Part shown: one piece after another, positions 9,645-18,926 of the stretch
How positions within the stretch are numbered: the stretch's first letter is position 1
How the letters are laid out: every line of letters starts with the position of its first letter
NCBI RefSeq assembly: GCF_015999465.1
Contig: NZ_CP065534.1
Coordinates: forward strand, 2,604,001 to 2,668,000
DNA length: 64,000 bases
Source of the DNA: Lonsdalea populi
Lineage (GTDB): Bacteria; Pseudomonadota; Gammaproteobacteria; Enterobacterales; Enterobacteriaceae
Direction of reading: 5' to 3'
Notes under the pieces: model-generated
What the model saw: the letters and a program-made list of their open reading frames with translations, nothing else
What the model was told of the DNA's origin: nothing
Database searches by the model: none
Translations under genes and position numbers: made by a program

Positions 9645-11318
9645 ATGAATTTTATTCGTGACATCAAAGTCAGAACCATGATGGTGCTTATCCTCATCGT
9701 GTTTTCCTTATTATGGGGAGGCGTCTCTGCCTTCGCGCTATACTCGCTCGGGCAACTCACCTCAGAAATCGAACTGACCAACGTCCAGCAGAACAACGGC
9801 GATATCATCAACGGCGCCAGCGGACAGTATTATCGGGTCCAGAACATCCTGGACCGGGCCATGGAGCAAAAACTGAATAACAATCCTGCCGGGTTTACGT
9901 CAGAAATGCAGCAGGCAGCGGCGGAAATCGCTCGGCTAAAAGCGGGTCTGGCGCAGTTTCAGGTGACCGATCACGCTAACGTGAATAAGGCAACGATCGA
10001 CGACATCTATAACAGCTCGTACCGTCTGTACAGCGAAGCGGTTGTACCGATGTATGACGCGCTGGAAGCCGATCGCATCGACACCTACAAGCAGATTACG
10101 CAACAGACATACACCCCGCTGCGCGTGCAGTTCACCAAAGCCATTGCTCAGTACAATGCGGTTATCGCCACGCTGAAAGGCGAAGCTCAAGACCGCATAG
10201 GCAATTGGGTAAAATGGTGTGAATACGTTCTGATGGCGGCGCTGGCCATCGGACTGGCTATCGTGCTGCTCACCGATCGCTACCTGGCCAAATATGTGGT
10301 GCGCCCGCTTGATCAGATCAAACAGCACCTGCAGGTTCTGGCCGTCGGTCAGCTGCACACCAAAATTGCAGACTTCGGTAAAAACTGCGTCGGCAACCTG
10401 ATCCCGTATGTTCAGCAGATGCAGGGTAACTGGGTCAATACCGTATCCGACATTCGCCTGAGCGCCGACGAAATCTACCGCAGCTCGGGTGAAATTGCCG
10501 CCGGCAACACCGACCTGTCCTCACGTACCGAAGAGCAGGCCTCTGCGCTGGAGCAAACTGCAGCCAGCATGGAAGAGCTAAGCGCCGTCGTGAAACAGAA
10601 CGCCGAGAACGCGAACCAGGCCAGCGTACTGGCTCAGAACGCCTCGAAGACGGCAAATGAAGGCGGAAACGTCGTCAATGACGTCATCAAAACGATGAAC
10701 AGCATCAGCGGCAGTTCGCAGAAAATCGCGGATATCATCAACGTCATCAATAGCATCGCGTTCCAGACCAACATTCTGGCGCTAAACGCCGCGGTGGAAG
10801 CCGCCCGTGCCGGTGAACAGGGACGCGGCTTTGCCGTCGTCGCCAGCGAAGTACGCAGCTTGGCGCAGCGCAGCGCCGACGCGGCCAAAGAGATCGAAGG
10901 GCTGATCGGTGAATCCGTCAGCAACGTGAAAATCGGCTCTGAGCAGGTTACGCAGGCTGGCGATGCCATGGGCAACATTGTGAAAGCCATCACCAACGTC
11001 ACCGACATCATGGGTGAAATTGCTTCCGCCTCGAACGAGCAGAGCAAGGGCATTACTCAGGTGGGTCAGGCCATCATCGAAATGGACAGCGTGACGCAGC
11101 AGAACGCCGCGTTGGTGGAAGAATCCACAACCGCGTCGTCGTCACTGGAAGATCAGGCTCGTCGCCTAACGGAAGTGGTTTCCATCTTCCAACTGGCTGA
11201 GTCCGAATCTCGTACCAACGCCGTCGCGCCGGGCAAAACAGCTCAGGCTGCGCCTGCCATCGCGCCGAGAAAACTGGGCACGAATGCGCCTGCCGCCAGC
11301 AACTGGGAAAAGTTCTAG
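9645..11318 (+). CDS. Methyl-accepting chemotaxis protein
   Basis: An inner-membrane chemoreceptor that signals to CheA/CheW. TM1 spans about 11-33, a periplasmic four-helix ligand domain about 35-190, TM2 about 194-210, then a HAMP domain beginning at VVRPLDQIK. The long cytoplasmic coiled coil includes methylation-helix repeats ([21 protein letters not shown]). The conserved signalling hairpin is at about 367-405, with [20 protein letters not shown]. The C-terminus is NWEKF, a variant of the NWETF pentapeptide that tethers CheR and CheB, so this is a Tsr/Tar-like high-abundance type. The ligand is unknown. It is monocistronic, with its own sigma-28-type promoter and terminator. Confidence 0.95.
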   Translation: MNFIRDIKVRTMMVLILIVFSLLWGGVSAFALYSLGQLTSEIELTNVQQNNGDIINGASGQYYRVQNILDRAMEQKLNNNPAGFTSEMQQAAAEIARLKAGLAQFQVTDHANVNKATIDDIYNSSYRLYSEAVVPMYDALEADRIDTYKQITQQTYTPLRVQFTKAIAQYNAVIATLKGEAQDRIGNWVKWCEYVLMAALAIGLAIVLLTDRYLAKYVVRPLDQIKQHLQVLAVGQLHTKIADFGKNCVGNLIPYVQQMQGNWVNTVSDIRLSADEIYRSSGEIAAGNTDLSSRTEEQASALEQTAASMEELSAVVKQNAENANQASVLAQNASKTANEGGNVVNDVIKTMNSISGSSQKIADIINVINSIAFQTNILALNAAVEAARAGEQGRGFAVVASEVRSLAQRSADAAKEIEGLIGESVSNVKIGSEQVTQAGDAMGNIVKAITNVTDIMGEIASASNEQSKGITQVGQAIIEMDSVTQQNAALVEESTTASSSLEDQARRLTEVVSIFQLAESESRTNAVAPGKTAQAAPAIAPRKLGTNAPAASNWEKF

Positions 11319-11351
11319 TCCCGCGCTGATGCAGTCCAGCGTCGCATTGTG

Positions 11352-11386
11352 ACGGCTCTCCGGTTCGCCGGGGAGCCGTTTTACTT
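11352..11386 (+). terminator. Terminator of the chemoreceptor gene
   Basis: An ACGGCTCTCCGG/CCGGGGAGCCGT hairpin (11352-11363 with 11368-11379, one G-T type mismatch) with a TTCG loop and T-rich tail, 34 bases after the stop codon. Confidence 0.85.
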
Positions 11387-11565
11387 TTCCTTCTGAAAAT
11401 CCTCCCCGCACCGTAATTTATTCGATTTGACGATATTGCTTGTCCACCGTTTTTTTTAGGGTTTTAAATAGAACCAGGCGCCATAGGGCGCAGCGATTCA
11501 CCGAAAATGGCGTAACTGGCGCAATCATGCGCCAATACGGCTTCAACGGCCTTTGTGAGGAACTT

Positions 11566-12078
11566 ATGAAATTCAAATCCGATGCGTCACCCGGTGATAC
11601 GGATAGCAAAACCAAGACCTACGAGTTGGATCGCTTCGATGTGACCATCCTGCGGCTGCTGCAGGCCGACTGTTCCATCTCCAACGTCGCGCTGGCCGAG
11701 AACGTGAATCTCAGTCCTCCCGCTACCTTACGACGCGTGGAACGGCTGAAACAGCTGGGACTGATTAAAGGTTATGTCGCCTTGCTCGACCCTGAGGCGT
11801 TGAATGCGGGTATGGTTGTTATCATCGGCGTCGTGCTGGACAGGTCGACCCCCGGCGCGTTCAAGGATTTTGAAACGTCGGTGCAGCAGATCAGCGGCTG
11901 TATGGAGTGTCACGTCGTCACCGGCGAATTCGACTATATGCTGATGATCCGCACCAAGGACAATCAGAGTTTTAACCGCCTGCACGCCGAACAGCTGCTG
12001 TTCCTGCCGGGCGTCCGTCAGATTCGTTCCTTCATCGGCCTGCGCCAAGTGTTGTCCACCACTCAGCTACCGTTCTAA
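11566..12078 (+). CDS. Lrp/AsnC-family transcriptional regulator
   Basis: A 170-residue DNA-binding regulator. The N-terminal winged-helix reads LDRFDVTILRLLQAD, then NVALAENVNLSPPATLRRVERLKQLGLI. The C-terminal RAM (ligand-sensing) domain contains VVTGEFDYMLMIRTKD. ATG at 11566 is chosen because GAGG lies five bases upstream; the longer ATG at 11440 has no such site and would add a tail atypical of the family. Its 3' end faces the acdS gene, and Lrp-type AcdR proteins control acdS in other bacteria, so this may be the ACC-deaminase regulator. It also resembles DecR-like cysteine regulators, which control the related D-cysteine desulfhydrase class. Confidence 0.9.
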   Translation: MKFKSDASPGDTDSKTKTYELDRFDVTILRLLQADCSISNVALAENVNLSPPATLRRVERLKQLGLIKGYVALLDPEALNAGMVVIIGVVLDRSTPGAFKDFETSVQQISGCMECHVVTGEFDYMLMIRTKDNQSFNRLHAEQLLFLPGVRQIRSFIGLRQVLSTTQLPF

Positions 12079-12130
12079 CGATGCGTTTAGTCGATGGCCT
12101 ATTCCTCCGGCCTGTTCCTGTTTGCCAGAC

Positions 12131-12155
12131 ATGAAAAAGCCCGCTTAACGCGGGC
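12131..12155 (-). terminator. Terminator of acdS
   Basis: GCCCGC/GCGGGC stem at 12139-12155; read on the minus strand it is followed by five T residues. It lies downstream of acdS, between two convergent genes. Confidence 0.85.
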
Positions 12156-12187
12156 CTCTATCGTGACGCAATCGGTCGCTTTCATCC

Positions 12188-13204
12188 TCAGCCGTTACGG
12201 AAGATATAGCTGTAGGCGCTCAGCGCCGGCGCGCCGCCCAGATGGGCATACAGCACTTTGGAGCCTTTCGGAAATTCGCCGCGGCGGACCTTGTCGATCA
12301 TCCCCTGCATGGATTTGCCTTCATAGACCGGGTCGGTCAATACGCCTTCCAGACGGCCGCACAGGCGAATGGCTTCCAGCGTGCCTTCGTTGGGCAGACC
12401 ATATTCCGGGCCGCCGTAGCGGGTATCCAGCACCACATCGTCTTCGGTAATCGCCTGACCCAGCTCGACCAGATCGGCGGTGTTCTGAGCGATGCGCAGG
12501 ATCTGCGCCTTAGTCTGCTCCGGCTTGGCGGAGGCGTCGATGCCGATGACGTTGCGCGCGCGGCCGTCGGCCGCAAAGCCCACCACCATACCGGCCTGCG
12601 TACTCCCGGTGACCGAACACACCACGATGTAGTCGAATTTAAATCCCAGTTCTTTTTCCTGCTGACGGACTTCCTCCGCAAAACCGACAAAACCGAGGCC
12701 GCCATAGGGATGTTCAGAACAACCGGCAGGGATCGGGAACGGTTTTCCGCCGTTCTTCGCTGCCTCGTCCATCGCATCTTTCCAGCTTTGGCGGATGCCG
12801 ATATCGAATCCCGCAGCATCCAGACGCACATCCGCGCCCATGATCCGAGACAGTTCGATATTCCCGACGCGGTCATAAACGGCGTCGGTGTAATTCACCC
12901 AATTTTCCTGCACCAGGATACATTTCATCCCCAGATGCGCGGCAACCGCCGCCACCTGGCGCGTCTGGTTCGACTGAATACCGCCGATGGAAACCAGCGT
13001 ATCGCAGCCCTGCTCCAACGCCTCGGGGATCAGATACTCCAGCTTGCGCGTTTTATTGCCGCCGAAGGCCAGACCGCTATTGCAATCTTCGCGCTTGGCA
13101 TAGATTTCAACGTCGCCGCCCAGGTACTCGCTGAGTCGTTTCATCGGCGTAATCGGTGACGGACCGAAAGTTAACGGATAACGCGGGAATTTTTCTAAAT
13201 TCAT
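12188..13204 (-). CDS. acdS: 1-aminocyclopropane-1-carboxylate (ACC) deaminase
   Basis: A PLP enzyme that splits ACC, the plant ethylene precursor, into 2-oxobutanoate and ammonia; it acts in the cytoplasm. At 338 residues it has exactly the length of Pseudomonas AcdS and resembles it throughout. The PLP lysine is K51 (GGNKTRK) and S78 lies in GGIQSNQ. The residues that separate true ACC deaminase from D-cysteine desulfhydrase are all AcdS-type: Y294 and E295 in DPVYEGKS and L322 in [11 protein letters not shown] at 13204 is chosen for the family's length and start (MNLEKF); GGAG lies seven bases upstream. It has its own terminator and converges with an Lrp-type regulator. Such genes are often horizontally acquired in plant-associated proteobacteria. 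Confidence 0.96.
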   Translation of the reverse strand: MNLEKFPRYPLTFGPSPITPMKRLSEYLGGDVEIYAKREDCNSGLAFGGNKTRKLEYLIPEALEQGCDTLVSIGGIQSNQTRQVAAVAAHLGMKCILVQENWVNYTDAVYDRVGNIELSRIMGADVRLDAAGFDIGIRQSWKDAMDEAAKNGGKPFPIPAGCSEHPYGGLGFVGFAEEVRQQEKELGFKFDYIVVCSVTGSTQAGMVVGFAADGRARNVIGIDASAKPEQTKAQILRIAQNTADLVELGQAITEDDVVLDTRYGGPEYGLPNEGTLEAIRLCGRLEGVLTDPVYEGKSMQGMIDKVRRGEFPKGSKVLYAHLGGAPALSAYSYIFRNG

Positions 13205-13513
13205 CATCAGGCTCCGGCAGATAAAGAGGGAAATAGCAGTCACGAGTGGGTCACGATGCCACGAAAAACAGGCTTACCCTTGGGTCAGATATTACCCGAA
13301 TGCGGGGTGATTAAAATTGCAAAATAATCTAAATTTATTGTTATAAATTTTCAAAATACGCAGAAAAACAAAAATAAAAGCCAATAAAAAACAAAATAAA
13401 GAAATTAAATTCACCCCCAAGGACCAAGATGTCCATACCCGGATTTGAACCGCCGCCTTCATAGGGGATTAACATGGTGAGACCACGCTCACAGCGCGAT
13501 CACCGCTCCGTTA
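13205..13513. other. acdS upstream region with a tRNA T-arm-like fragment
   Basis: A 309-base stretch upstream of acdS and downstream of the LysR gene. Positions about 13310-13415 are very A-rich on the plus strand. On the minus strand 13441-13451 reads GGTTCAAATCC, the T-arm consensus of tRNAs, flanked by GC-rich bases, but no full cloverleaf can be drawn. The acdS promoter should lie here. Confidence 0.5.
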
Positions 13514-14446
13514 TCAGCGAGCGGAAATCGCATACTCGCGGCGGATCCGCGCATCCTGCTCGGTCAGTTCCTGTTTCAGAAAATCACAGAAGGCGTTTAG
13601 CGCCGCCGTTCGCGGTTTGGCGACATCGGTTTGGATCTGCATGGTGCGTTGACTGAACGGTTCACCGTCAATCGAACGCATTTGCAATCCATCGCGGCGC
13701 GCTCGGTACAGCACCGAAAAGTGGCTGCAGATGGCGACCGCCTCCGGCGTATTCAGCACAAAGTCATAGAGGGTGGAAAAGTGATTGCAGGTCAGTATCG
13801 GGTCGATGAATACGCCGTTCATACGACAGGAGAGATCGAACAGTTGGCGAATGGTCGCCGCTTGATCCGGCAGCGCGACCGGGTAGCCGTTCAGGTCGGC
13901 CAGCTTGAGTCCAACATGCGCCAGCGGATGGGTGTCCTGCATGATCACCAGCACCGGCGCGGGATACGAGGCGACGATCTCGACGCCATGCTCCAGCGAC
14001 AGGCTGAATTTCAGCGCCACATCGCATTCGCCGTTGCGCACCAGATCCGGCACCTGCCGCGTGGAGCCGACCGTCAGCACGAAGTTTACCGAGGCGTGCG
14101 CCAGACGAAATTTCGCCAGCAATGTCGGCATCAAATTAAAGGCAATACCGTCGGTGCAAACAACCCGGAGGGGGGGTTGCCGAACCGATTTCAGCCCTTC
14201 AATTTCGGCGACCGCCAGCTCCATATCCGCCATGCTGCGCCGCACGTGATGCTCCAGAATTTGGCCCGCCGCGTTCAGCACCATGCCGCGCGGATGGCGT
14301 TCGAACAGCGGCGCGCCCAATCGGTGTTCCAACTGCTGGATCTGACGGCTGATGGCGGAAACCGCGACGAACAGCTGCTGGCTGGCGGCGCTCAGCGATC
14401 CGGTGCTCGCCACGGCCATGAAGTAACGAATTTCGTTATTGTGCAT
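13514..14446 (-). CDS. LysR-family transcriptional regulator
   Basis: A 310-residue regulator. The N-terminal winged helix-turn-helix covers about 1-60: RYFMAVASTGSLSAASQQLFVAVSAISRQIQQLE, then LGAPLFERHPRG (quoted in overlapping parts because it is continuous). The effector domain follows from about residue 90. GGAG lies six bases before ATG 14446. It is on the same strand as, and 129 bases downstream of, the peptidase gene that ends the peptide-transport operon, so it may regulate that operon; acdS on the other side is an alternative target. The ligand is unknown. Confidence 0.9.
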   Translation of the reverse strand: MHNNEIRYFMAVASTGSLSAASQQLFVAVSAISRQIQQLEHRLGAPLFERHPRGMVLNAAGQILEHHVRRSMADMELAVAEIEGLKSVRQPPLRVVCTDGIAFNLMPTLLAKFRLAHASVNFVLTVGSTRQVPDLVRNGECDVALKFSLSLEHGVEIVASYPAPVLVIMQDTHPLAHVGLKLADLNGYPVALPDQAATIRQLFDLSCRMNGVFIDPILTCNHFSTLYDFVLNTPEAVAICSHFSVLYRARRDGLQMRSIDGEPFSQRTMQIQTDVAKPRTAALNAFCDFLKQELTEQDARIRREYAISAR

Positions 14447-14575
14447 CGCTCGCTCCGTTTATCCCGAGGATTGCCCAAAGTTTACCCCAGTTTTTGCCCT
14501 CAACGTATCGCGCCCGCTCTGGCGTATAACCTAAGCAGGCGCGATAAATCCACGGGCCAATGAACAGCCTTTGGA

Positions 14576-16006
14576 CTAAACGATGTTTGACGTACTAGCC
14601 GCCTGCTGGCGTAAGCGCAGCCGCTCCGCCCCTTGTTCGGCCAAATCCCAAAACAGCCCGGTCATGATCCGCAGCGCCTCCAGCGTCATGTCCGCCAGAA
14701 TGTGCTCGTTGGGCGCATGCTGCGAGCAGGCCGGATAGGAGTGCGGCACCCACAGCGTCGGCAGACCCAACGTTTCCGAGAAGCAGGCGTTGGGCAGTCC
14801 GCCGCCGAAGTTGGGCAACACGGCGGGCGCTTTGCCGGAGGTCCGTGCGATCGACGCCGCGCCCCACGCCACCCACGGATCGTTCGGATCGAGCCGCGTG
14901 GCCTGATAACAGCTCACGGCGTTGACGATCTCGACGTCCGCAAACCCATTGGCGTCCAGATGCTGCCGCAGATGATGCGCGAAGTTGTCCACGTCGCTGC
15001 CGACCACGTAGCGCATGTGGCAATGCGCCGAGGCGAACGGCGGAATGGCATGCGCCGGTTTGTCGGGATTGCCGGTGACATAGGCCAGCACGTCCAGCGT
15101 ATTCCACCCATACACTTTCTCGGCCGAGGTCAGCCCCGGCTCGCCCCACAGCGGGTCGACCTCGGGATCGGTCGGTCCGCCGCCCAGCTCGATATCCGCC
15201 AGTATCCGGCGCAAACTCTCCGACACCGCCGGAGGACGCAGCCCTGGCACCAGAATTCGTCCGCGCGCATCGACCAGACAGGCGATGGCGTGCGCCAGAC
15301 GGATCCCCGGATTACTCAGCAGCCCGCCCCAGTTGCCGGAGTGGTGACCGCCCTCGCGCGGCGTGATCTTCAGCTCGAAGTTGAACACGCCGCGCGATCC
15401 CAGAAACAGCGTGGGGCGCACGGCGGAAATGCGCGGGCCGTCCGAGGCGATGAACAGATCGGCCGCCAGCCAGTCGCGGTACTGCGCGCAGATGTCGTTC
15501 AGCCCCGGCGATCCGGCTTCTTCCCCCATCTCCAGAATCAGCTTGATGTTGTAGCCCAGCCGGTCATCGCGTCCCTTCAGCACCTGCTCGAGCGCCGCCA
15601 GATTAATGGTGTGCTGACCCTTGTTATCCGCCGTCCCCCGGCCGTACCAGCGATTGCCTTCCTGCACCAGCCGCCACGGCGACAGGCCGCCGCGCCACTG
15701 GTCGTCATACCCCCGCACCACGTCGCCGTGACCGTAGGTCAGCACCGTCAGCGGGGCGTCCGCCTCCATCCGCCGCGCCAGCAGGAAGGGGGTTTTCCCC
15801 GCGATCGGGTTGTCGACAATCCGGCAGTCGAAGCCGATGGCCTGCAAACGCGGCACCATCTCTTCCGTCAGATAGGCCATCAGCACCGCACCGGTGCCCT
15901 CGTCCTGACTCTCCGTCCGATAGGCCACCCGGCGCGCCAGCGTCTCGCTGAATGCGCCGCTGTCGAAGTACTCTTCCGCCGCTCGAATCGTGTCTTCACG
16001 CGTCAT
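14576..16006 (-). CDS. M20-family metallopeptidase
   Basis: A cytosolic zinc-dependent peptidase or amidohydrolase of 476 residues, in the normal size range of M20 enzymes. Metal-site motifs are visible: YGHGDV with H93 and D95, GRGTADNKGQ with the bridging D127, and GEEAGSPG with the catalytic and metal Glu at 162-163. The C-terminal metal His lies in SQHAPNEH. The dimerisation lid begins near FNFELKITPREGGHHSGNWGG. ATG at 16006 is preferred over 16048 because a GAGAGGA site lies about ten bases upstream. It is the last gene of the peptide-uptake operon, 106 bases behind the second ATPase, so it probably cleaves the imported peptide. The precise substrate is unknown. Confidence 0.88.
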   Translation of the reverse strand: MTREDTIRAAEEYFDSGAFSETLARRVAYRTESQDEGTGAVLMAYLTEEMVPRLQAIGFDCRIVDNPIAGKTPFLLARRMEADAPLTVLTYGHGDVVRGYDDQWRGGLSPWRLVQEGNRWYGRGTADNKGQHTINLAALEQVLKGRDDRLGYNIKLILEMGEEAGSPGLNDICAQYRDWLAADLFIASDGPRISAVRPTLFLGSRGVFNFELKITPREGGHHSGNWGGLLSNPGIRLAHAIACLVDARGRILVPGLRPPAVSESLRRILADIELGGGPTDPEVDPLWGEPGLTSAEKVYGWNTLDVLAYVTGNPDKPAHAIPPFASAHCHMRYVVGSDVDNFAHHLRQHLDANGFADVEIVNAVSCYQATRLDPNDPWVAWGAASIARTSGKAPAVLPNFGGGLPNACFSETLGLPTLWVPHSYPACSQHAPNEHILADMTLEALRIMTGLFWDLAEQGAERLRLRQQAASTSNIV

Positions 16007-16112
16007 AGTCTGTCCGTCCTCTCTCTTTCGATGATAGTGATTCGGCACGCGGCGGCCCGGAGAGCAAGGCCCCGACCCGGCTCCCTGACGGTCGCGCGTC
16101 GTTTCGTTGGTC

Positions 16113-16988
16113 TTATTCGCCGAACTGGCTGATATCCGGGATACCCAACCCCGGCTCCGGCGTCAGCACCGATGCCAGCAGCGTTTTGGTATAAGGATGC
16201 TGAGGCGAGCGAAAGATCTGTTCACGCGTCCCCTGCTCTACAATCGTGCCCTTTTTCATCACGGCGACATGGTCGACCAGATGCTCCACGACGGACAGGT
16301 TGTGGCTGATGAACAGGTAGGTCAGCCCGAATTCCTGTTTTAGCGCCAGCAGCAGATTGAGGATCTGCGCCTGCACCGAAACGTCCAGCGCGGAGGTCGG
16401 CTCGTCGCAGATCAGAATGGCTGGCCGCATGATCAGCGCGCGGGCGATCGCCACGCGCTGGCGTTGACCGCCGGATAGCTGACCGGGATATTGCTGATGT
16501 GTCCGCGCAGGCATTCCCACGACGTCCAGCATCTCTTTCACCCGCGTCCTGCGCTCCTCCGGCGTCCCGATGTTGTGTAGCCGCAGCGCCACTTCCACGA
16601 TGTCCGCCACCGTACGGCGCGGATTCAGCGACGAATACGGGTCCTGAAAGATGGGCTGGATACGCGACGCCAGCGCTTTACGGTCGCCCGCGTCTATCTC
16701 CCGTCCTTCGATCAACACGTTGCCGGAGGTCGGCGGCAGCAGGCCCAGCAGCATCTTGGCCAGCGTGCTTTTGCCGCAGCCCGACTCGCCGACCAGCCCA
16801 AGCGTTTCCCCGCGCCGGATGCGCAGCGAGACATTGTTCACGGCGCGGATCTCCCCCGCTTTGGTGAACAGGCCGCGGTTGAGACGAAAGACCCGGCTCA
16901 GCACGCACAGTTCCAGCGCCAGATCCTCGTTGCCGGGAATATGCGGCGGCGATGGCGCACTCAGCCCTTCCCCTGCTTGCATCGTCAT
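16113..16988 (-). CDS. Peptide ABC transporter ATP-binding protein (OppF/DppF type)
   Basis: The second ATPase of an oligopeptide/dipeptide-type importer, 291 residues. Walker A is GESGCGKST, the Q-loop is QDPYSS, the ABC signature is LSGGQRQRVAIARAL and Walker B is ILICDEPTSALD; the switch His lies in FISHNL. The C-terminal segment SPQHPYTKTLLAS is the hallmark of Opp/Dpp ATPases. Its start overlaps the end of the first ATPase gene by four bases (ATGA), showing translational coupling. No frame damage is seen. Confidence 0.93.
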   Translation of the reverse strand: MTMQAGEGLSAPSPPHIPGNEDLALELCVLSRVFRLNRGLFTKAGEIRAVNNVSLRIRRGETLGLVGESGCGKSTLAKMLLGLLPPTSGNVLIEGREIDAGDRKALASRIQPIFQDPYSSLNPRRTVADIVEVALRLHNIGTPEERRTRVKEMLDVVGMPARTHQQYPGQLSGGQRQRVAIARALIMRPAILICDEPTSALDVSVQAQILNLLLALKQEFGLTYLFISHNLSVVEHLVDHVAVMKKGTIVEQGTREQIFRSPQHPYTKTLLASVLTPEPGLGIPDISQFGE

Positions 16989-17974
16989 ATCGCCTCCACG
17001 GTTTTTTCGGCCTGAACGCAGCGCACCGCATGCCCGTCGGTGACATCGACATACGGAATATCCCGGCGGCAGGCGTCGGTGCAGCGCGAACAGCGATTAA
17101 AGAAAGCACAACCCAGCTGCGGCCCGACCAGGCTCGGCACCACGCCGGGAATGGCGCGAAGCGGCTGCCCCGGCATCGTCTTCCCTTGTATCGGAATGCA
17201 GTCGAGCAACCCGCGAGTATAAGGGTGCTGCGGCTGGTGAAACAGCGGCATCACGGGCGCGGTTTCGACGATCTGCCCGGCGTACATCACCGACACGCGA
17301 TCGGCGATACGGGCCACCACGCCCAGATCGTGGGTGATGAAGATTACCGCGGTGCCGAACTCCTGCTGCAGCTCGCGCAGCATCCGCAGGATTTGCGCCT
17401 GAATGGTGACGTCCAGCGCCGTGGTGGGTTCATCCGCAATGATCAGTTCCGGCTCGCACATCAGCGCCATCGCGATCATGATGCGCTGGCGCAGGCCGCC
17501 GGACAGCTGATGGGGATATTGATTCAGCCGGTCCGCCGCCATCGGAATGCCCACGCGCTCCATTAGCCACACCGCCCGGTCTCGCGCCGTCGCCATCGAC
17601 ACCTTGCGGTGCGCCAGCAGCGTCTCACACAGTTGATTGCCGAGCGTGAAAGAGGGATTGAGCGACGTCATCGGCTCCTGAAAAATCATCGCCATCTCGT
17701 CGCCGCGCATCGCGGCCCGCTGCCGTGGCGTCATCACTTGCAGGTCGTGGCCTTTGAAACGCATATGGTCCGCCGTGCGCACCGCTTTGCGCGGCAGCAG
17801 ATCCATCAGCGCCAGCGACGTCATCGATTTACCGCAGCCCGACTCGCCCACCAGACACAGCATTTCGCCCCGGCGCACGGAGAAGTCGATGCCGCGTACC
17901 GCATGCAGCATGCCGCGCGGCGTCGGTAAATCGACCCGCAGGTTCTTCACATCCAGCAAAATGTCATCACTCAT
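16985..17974 (-). CDS. Peptide ABC transporter ATP-binding protein (OppD/DppD type)
   Basis: The first ATPase of the importer, 329 residues. Walker A is [10 protein letters not shown]-loop [10 protein letters not shown], signature [15 protein letters not shown], Walker [13 protein letters not shown] and switch FITHDL. The C-terminal Cys cluster ([15 protein letters not shown]) fits the iron-sulfur-type Cys motif found in DppD/OppD-family ATPases. ATG at 17974 is chosen because GGAG lies six bases upstream; the longer ATG at 18025 would overlap the permease gene. It sits ten bases after the DppC-type gene. Confidence 0.93.
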   Translation of the reverse strand: MSDDILLDVKNLRVDLPTPRGMLHAVRGIDFSVRRGEMLCLVGESGCGKSMTSLALMDLLPRKAVRTADHMRFKGHDLQVMTPRQRAAMRGDEMAMIFQEPMTSLNPSFTLGNQLCETLLAHRKVSMATARDRAVWLMERVGIPMAADRLNQYPHQLSGGLRQRIMIAMALMCEPELIIADEPTTALDVTIQAQILRMLRELQQEFGTAVIFITHDLGVVARIADRVSVMYAGQIVETAPVMPLFHQPQHPYTRGLLDCIPIQGKTMPGQPLRAIPGVVPSLVGPQLGCAFFNRCSRCTDACRRDIPYVDVTDGHAVRCVQAEKTVEAI

Positions 17975-17984
17975 CACCGACTCC

Positions 17985-18914
17985 TTAACCCCGTCCGTCC
18001 AGCGCGGTGATGTCGCGCAGACCATCTCCGACCAGATTGATGCCCAGAACCAGTACCGCCAGCATGACGCCCGGTATCAGAATGACCCACGGCTGAAAGA
18101 ACATGTACGCCTTGCCTTCGGCGACCATCAGCCCCCACGACGGCATCGGCGGCTGTACGCCCAGCCCCAGAAACGACAGCGTGGCCTCCAGCAGAATGGC
18201 GTGGGCGATCTCCAGCGTCGCAACCACCGTCAGCGGCCCCAGCAGGTTGGGCAGGATCTCGCGCAGCATGATGAACAGCGATGACGCGCCCAGCGTCTTC
18301 GCCGCCGCGACGAACTCGGCTTCCCGCAATTGACGGGTGACGGAGCGGGAGACAATCAGGAAGCGGTCCCACAGCAGCAGTCCCAGCAGCATGATCACGA
18401 CTTTGACGGAGCCGCCCACCATCGACGCCATCGCCAGCGCCACCAGAATCACCGGCATGGAGAGCCGCACGGTCAGGATATAGCTGACCACCGCATCAAC
18501 GCGGCCGCCGAAATAGCCCGCCGTCACGCCCAGTGTGATACCGATAAAACCGGCCACCAACACGGACACCAGCCCGATCAGCAACGAAACCTGCGCGCCG
18601 TACAGCAGGCGGCTCAGGTAATCACGCCCCAGTTTGTCGGTGCCGAGAAGATGCTCCCAGCCGCCCTTTTCGTGCCAGACCGGCGGGATCAGGCGCTGGC
18701 TGATGTCCTGCGCATAGGGATCGTGCGGGCTGATCAGCGGCGCCAGCAGCGCGGCCACAATAATGACGGCGAGGATGACCACGCCCATCGCCATACTGTG
18801 ATGGCCCATCATCCGCCGCAGCCAGCGCCGCCCAGGGCCCGGCTCCGGCAGCAGGGCCGCCTCGGACGCCGTCGACGCGATGACGGCGGAAGAAAGCGGT
18901 GAGGATGGTTTCAT
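17985..18914 (-). CDS. Peptide ABC transporter permease (OppC/DppC type)
   Basis: An inner-membrane permease of 309 residues. A cytoplasmic N-terminus precedes TM1 (VVILAVIIVAALLAPLI), followed by the OppC-type N-terminal region ending in HLLGTDKLGRDYLSRLLYG. The BPD_transp_1 domain includes the EAA loop EAEFVAAAKTLGASSLFIMLREILPN. It lies 12 bases after the DppB-type gene and ten before the ATPase gene, in one operon. Confidence 0.92.
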   Translation of the reverse strand: MKPSSPLSSAVIASTASEAALLPEPGPGRRWLRRMMGHHSMAMGVVILAVIIVAALLAPLISPHDPYAQDISQRLIPPVWHEKGGWEHLLGTDKLGRDYLSRLLYGAQVSLLIGLVSVLVAGFIGITLGVTAGYFGGRVDAVVSYILTVRLSMPVILVALAMASMVGGSVKVVIMLLGLLLWDRFLIVSRSVTRQLREAEFVAAAKTLGASSLFIMLREILPNLLGPLTVVATLEIAHAILLEATLSFLGLGVQPPMPSWGLMVAEGKAYMFFQPWVILIPGVMLAVLVLGINLVGDGLRDITALDGRG

Positions 18915-18926
18915 GAAAGCTCCTTA

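Noticed and set aside
12242-13159. 305-codon ORF on the plus strand
   Set aside because: Antisense to acdS, which is identified with its full catalytic set.
14633-16132. 499-codon ORF on the plus strand
   Set aside because: Antisense to the M20 peptidase gene; Arg/His-rich shadow product without any domain.
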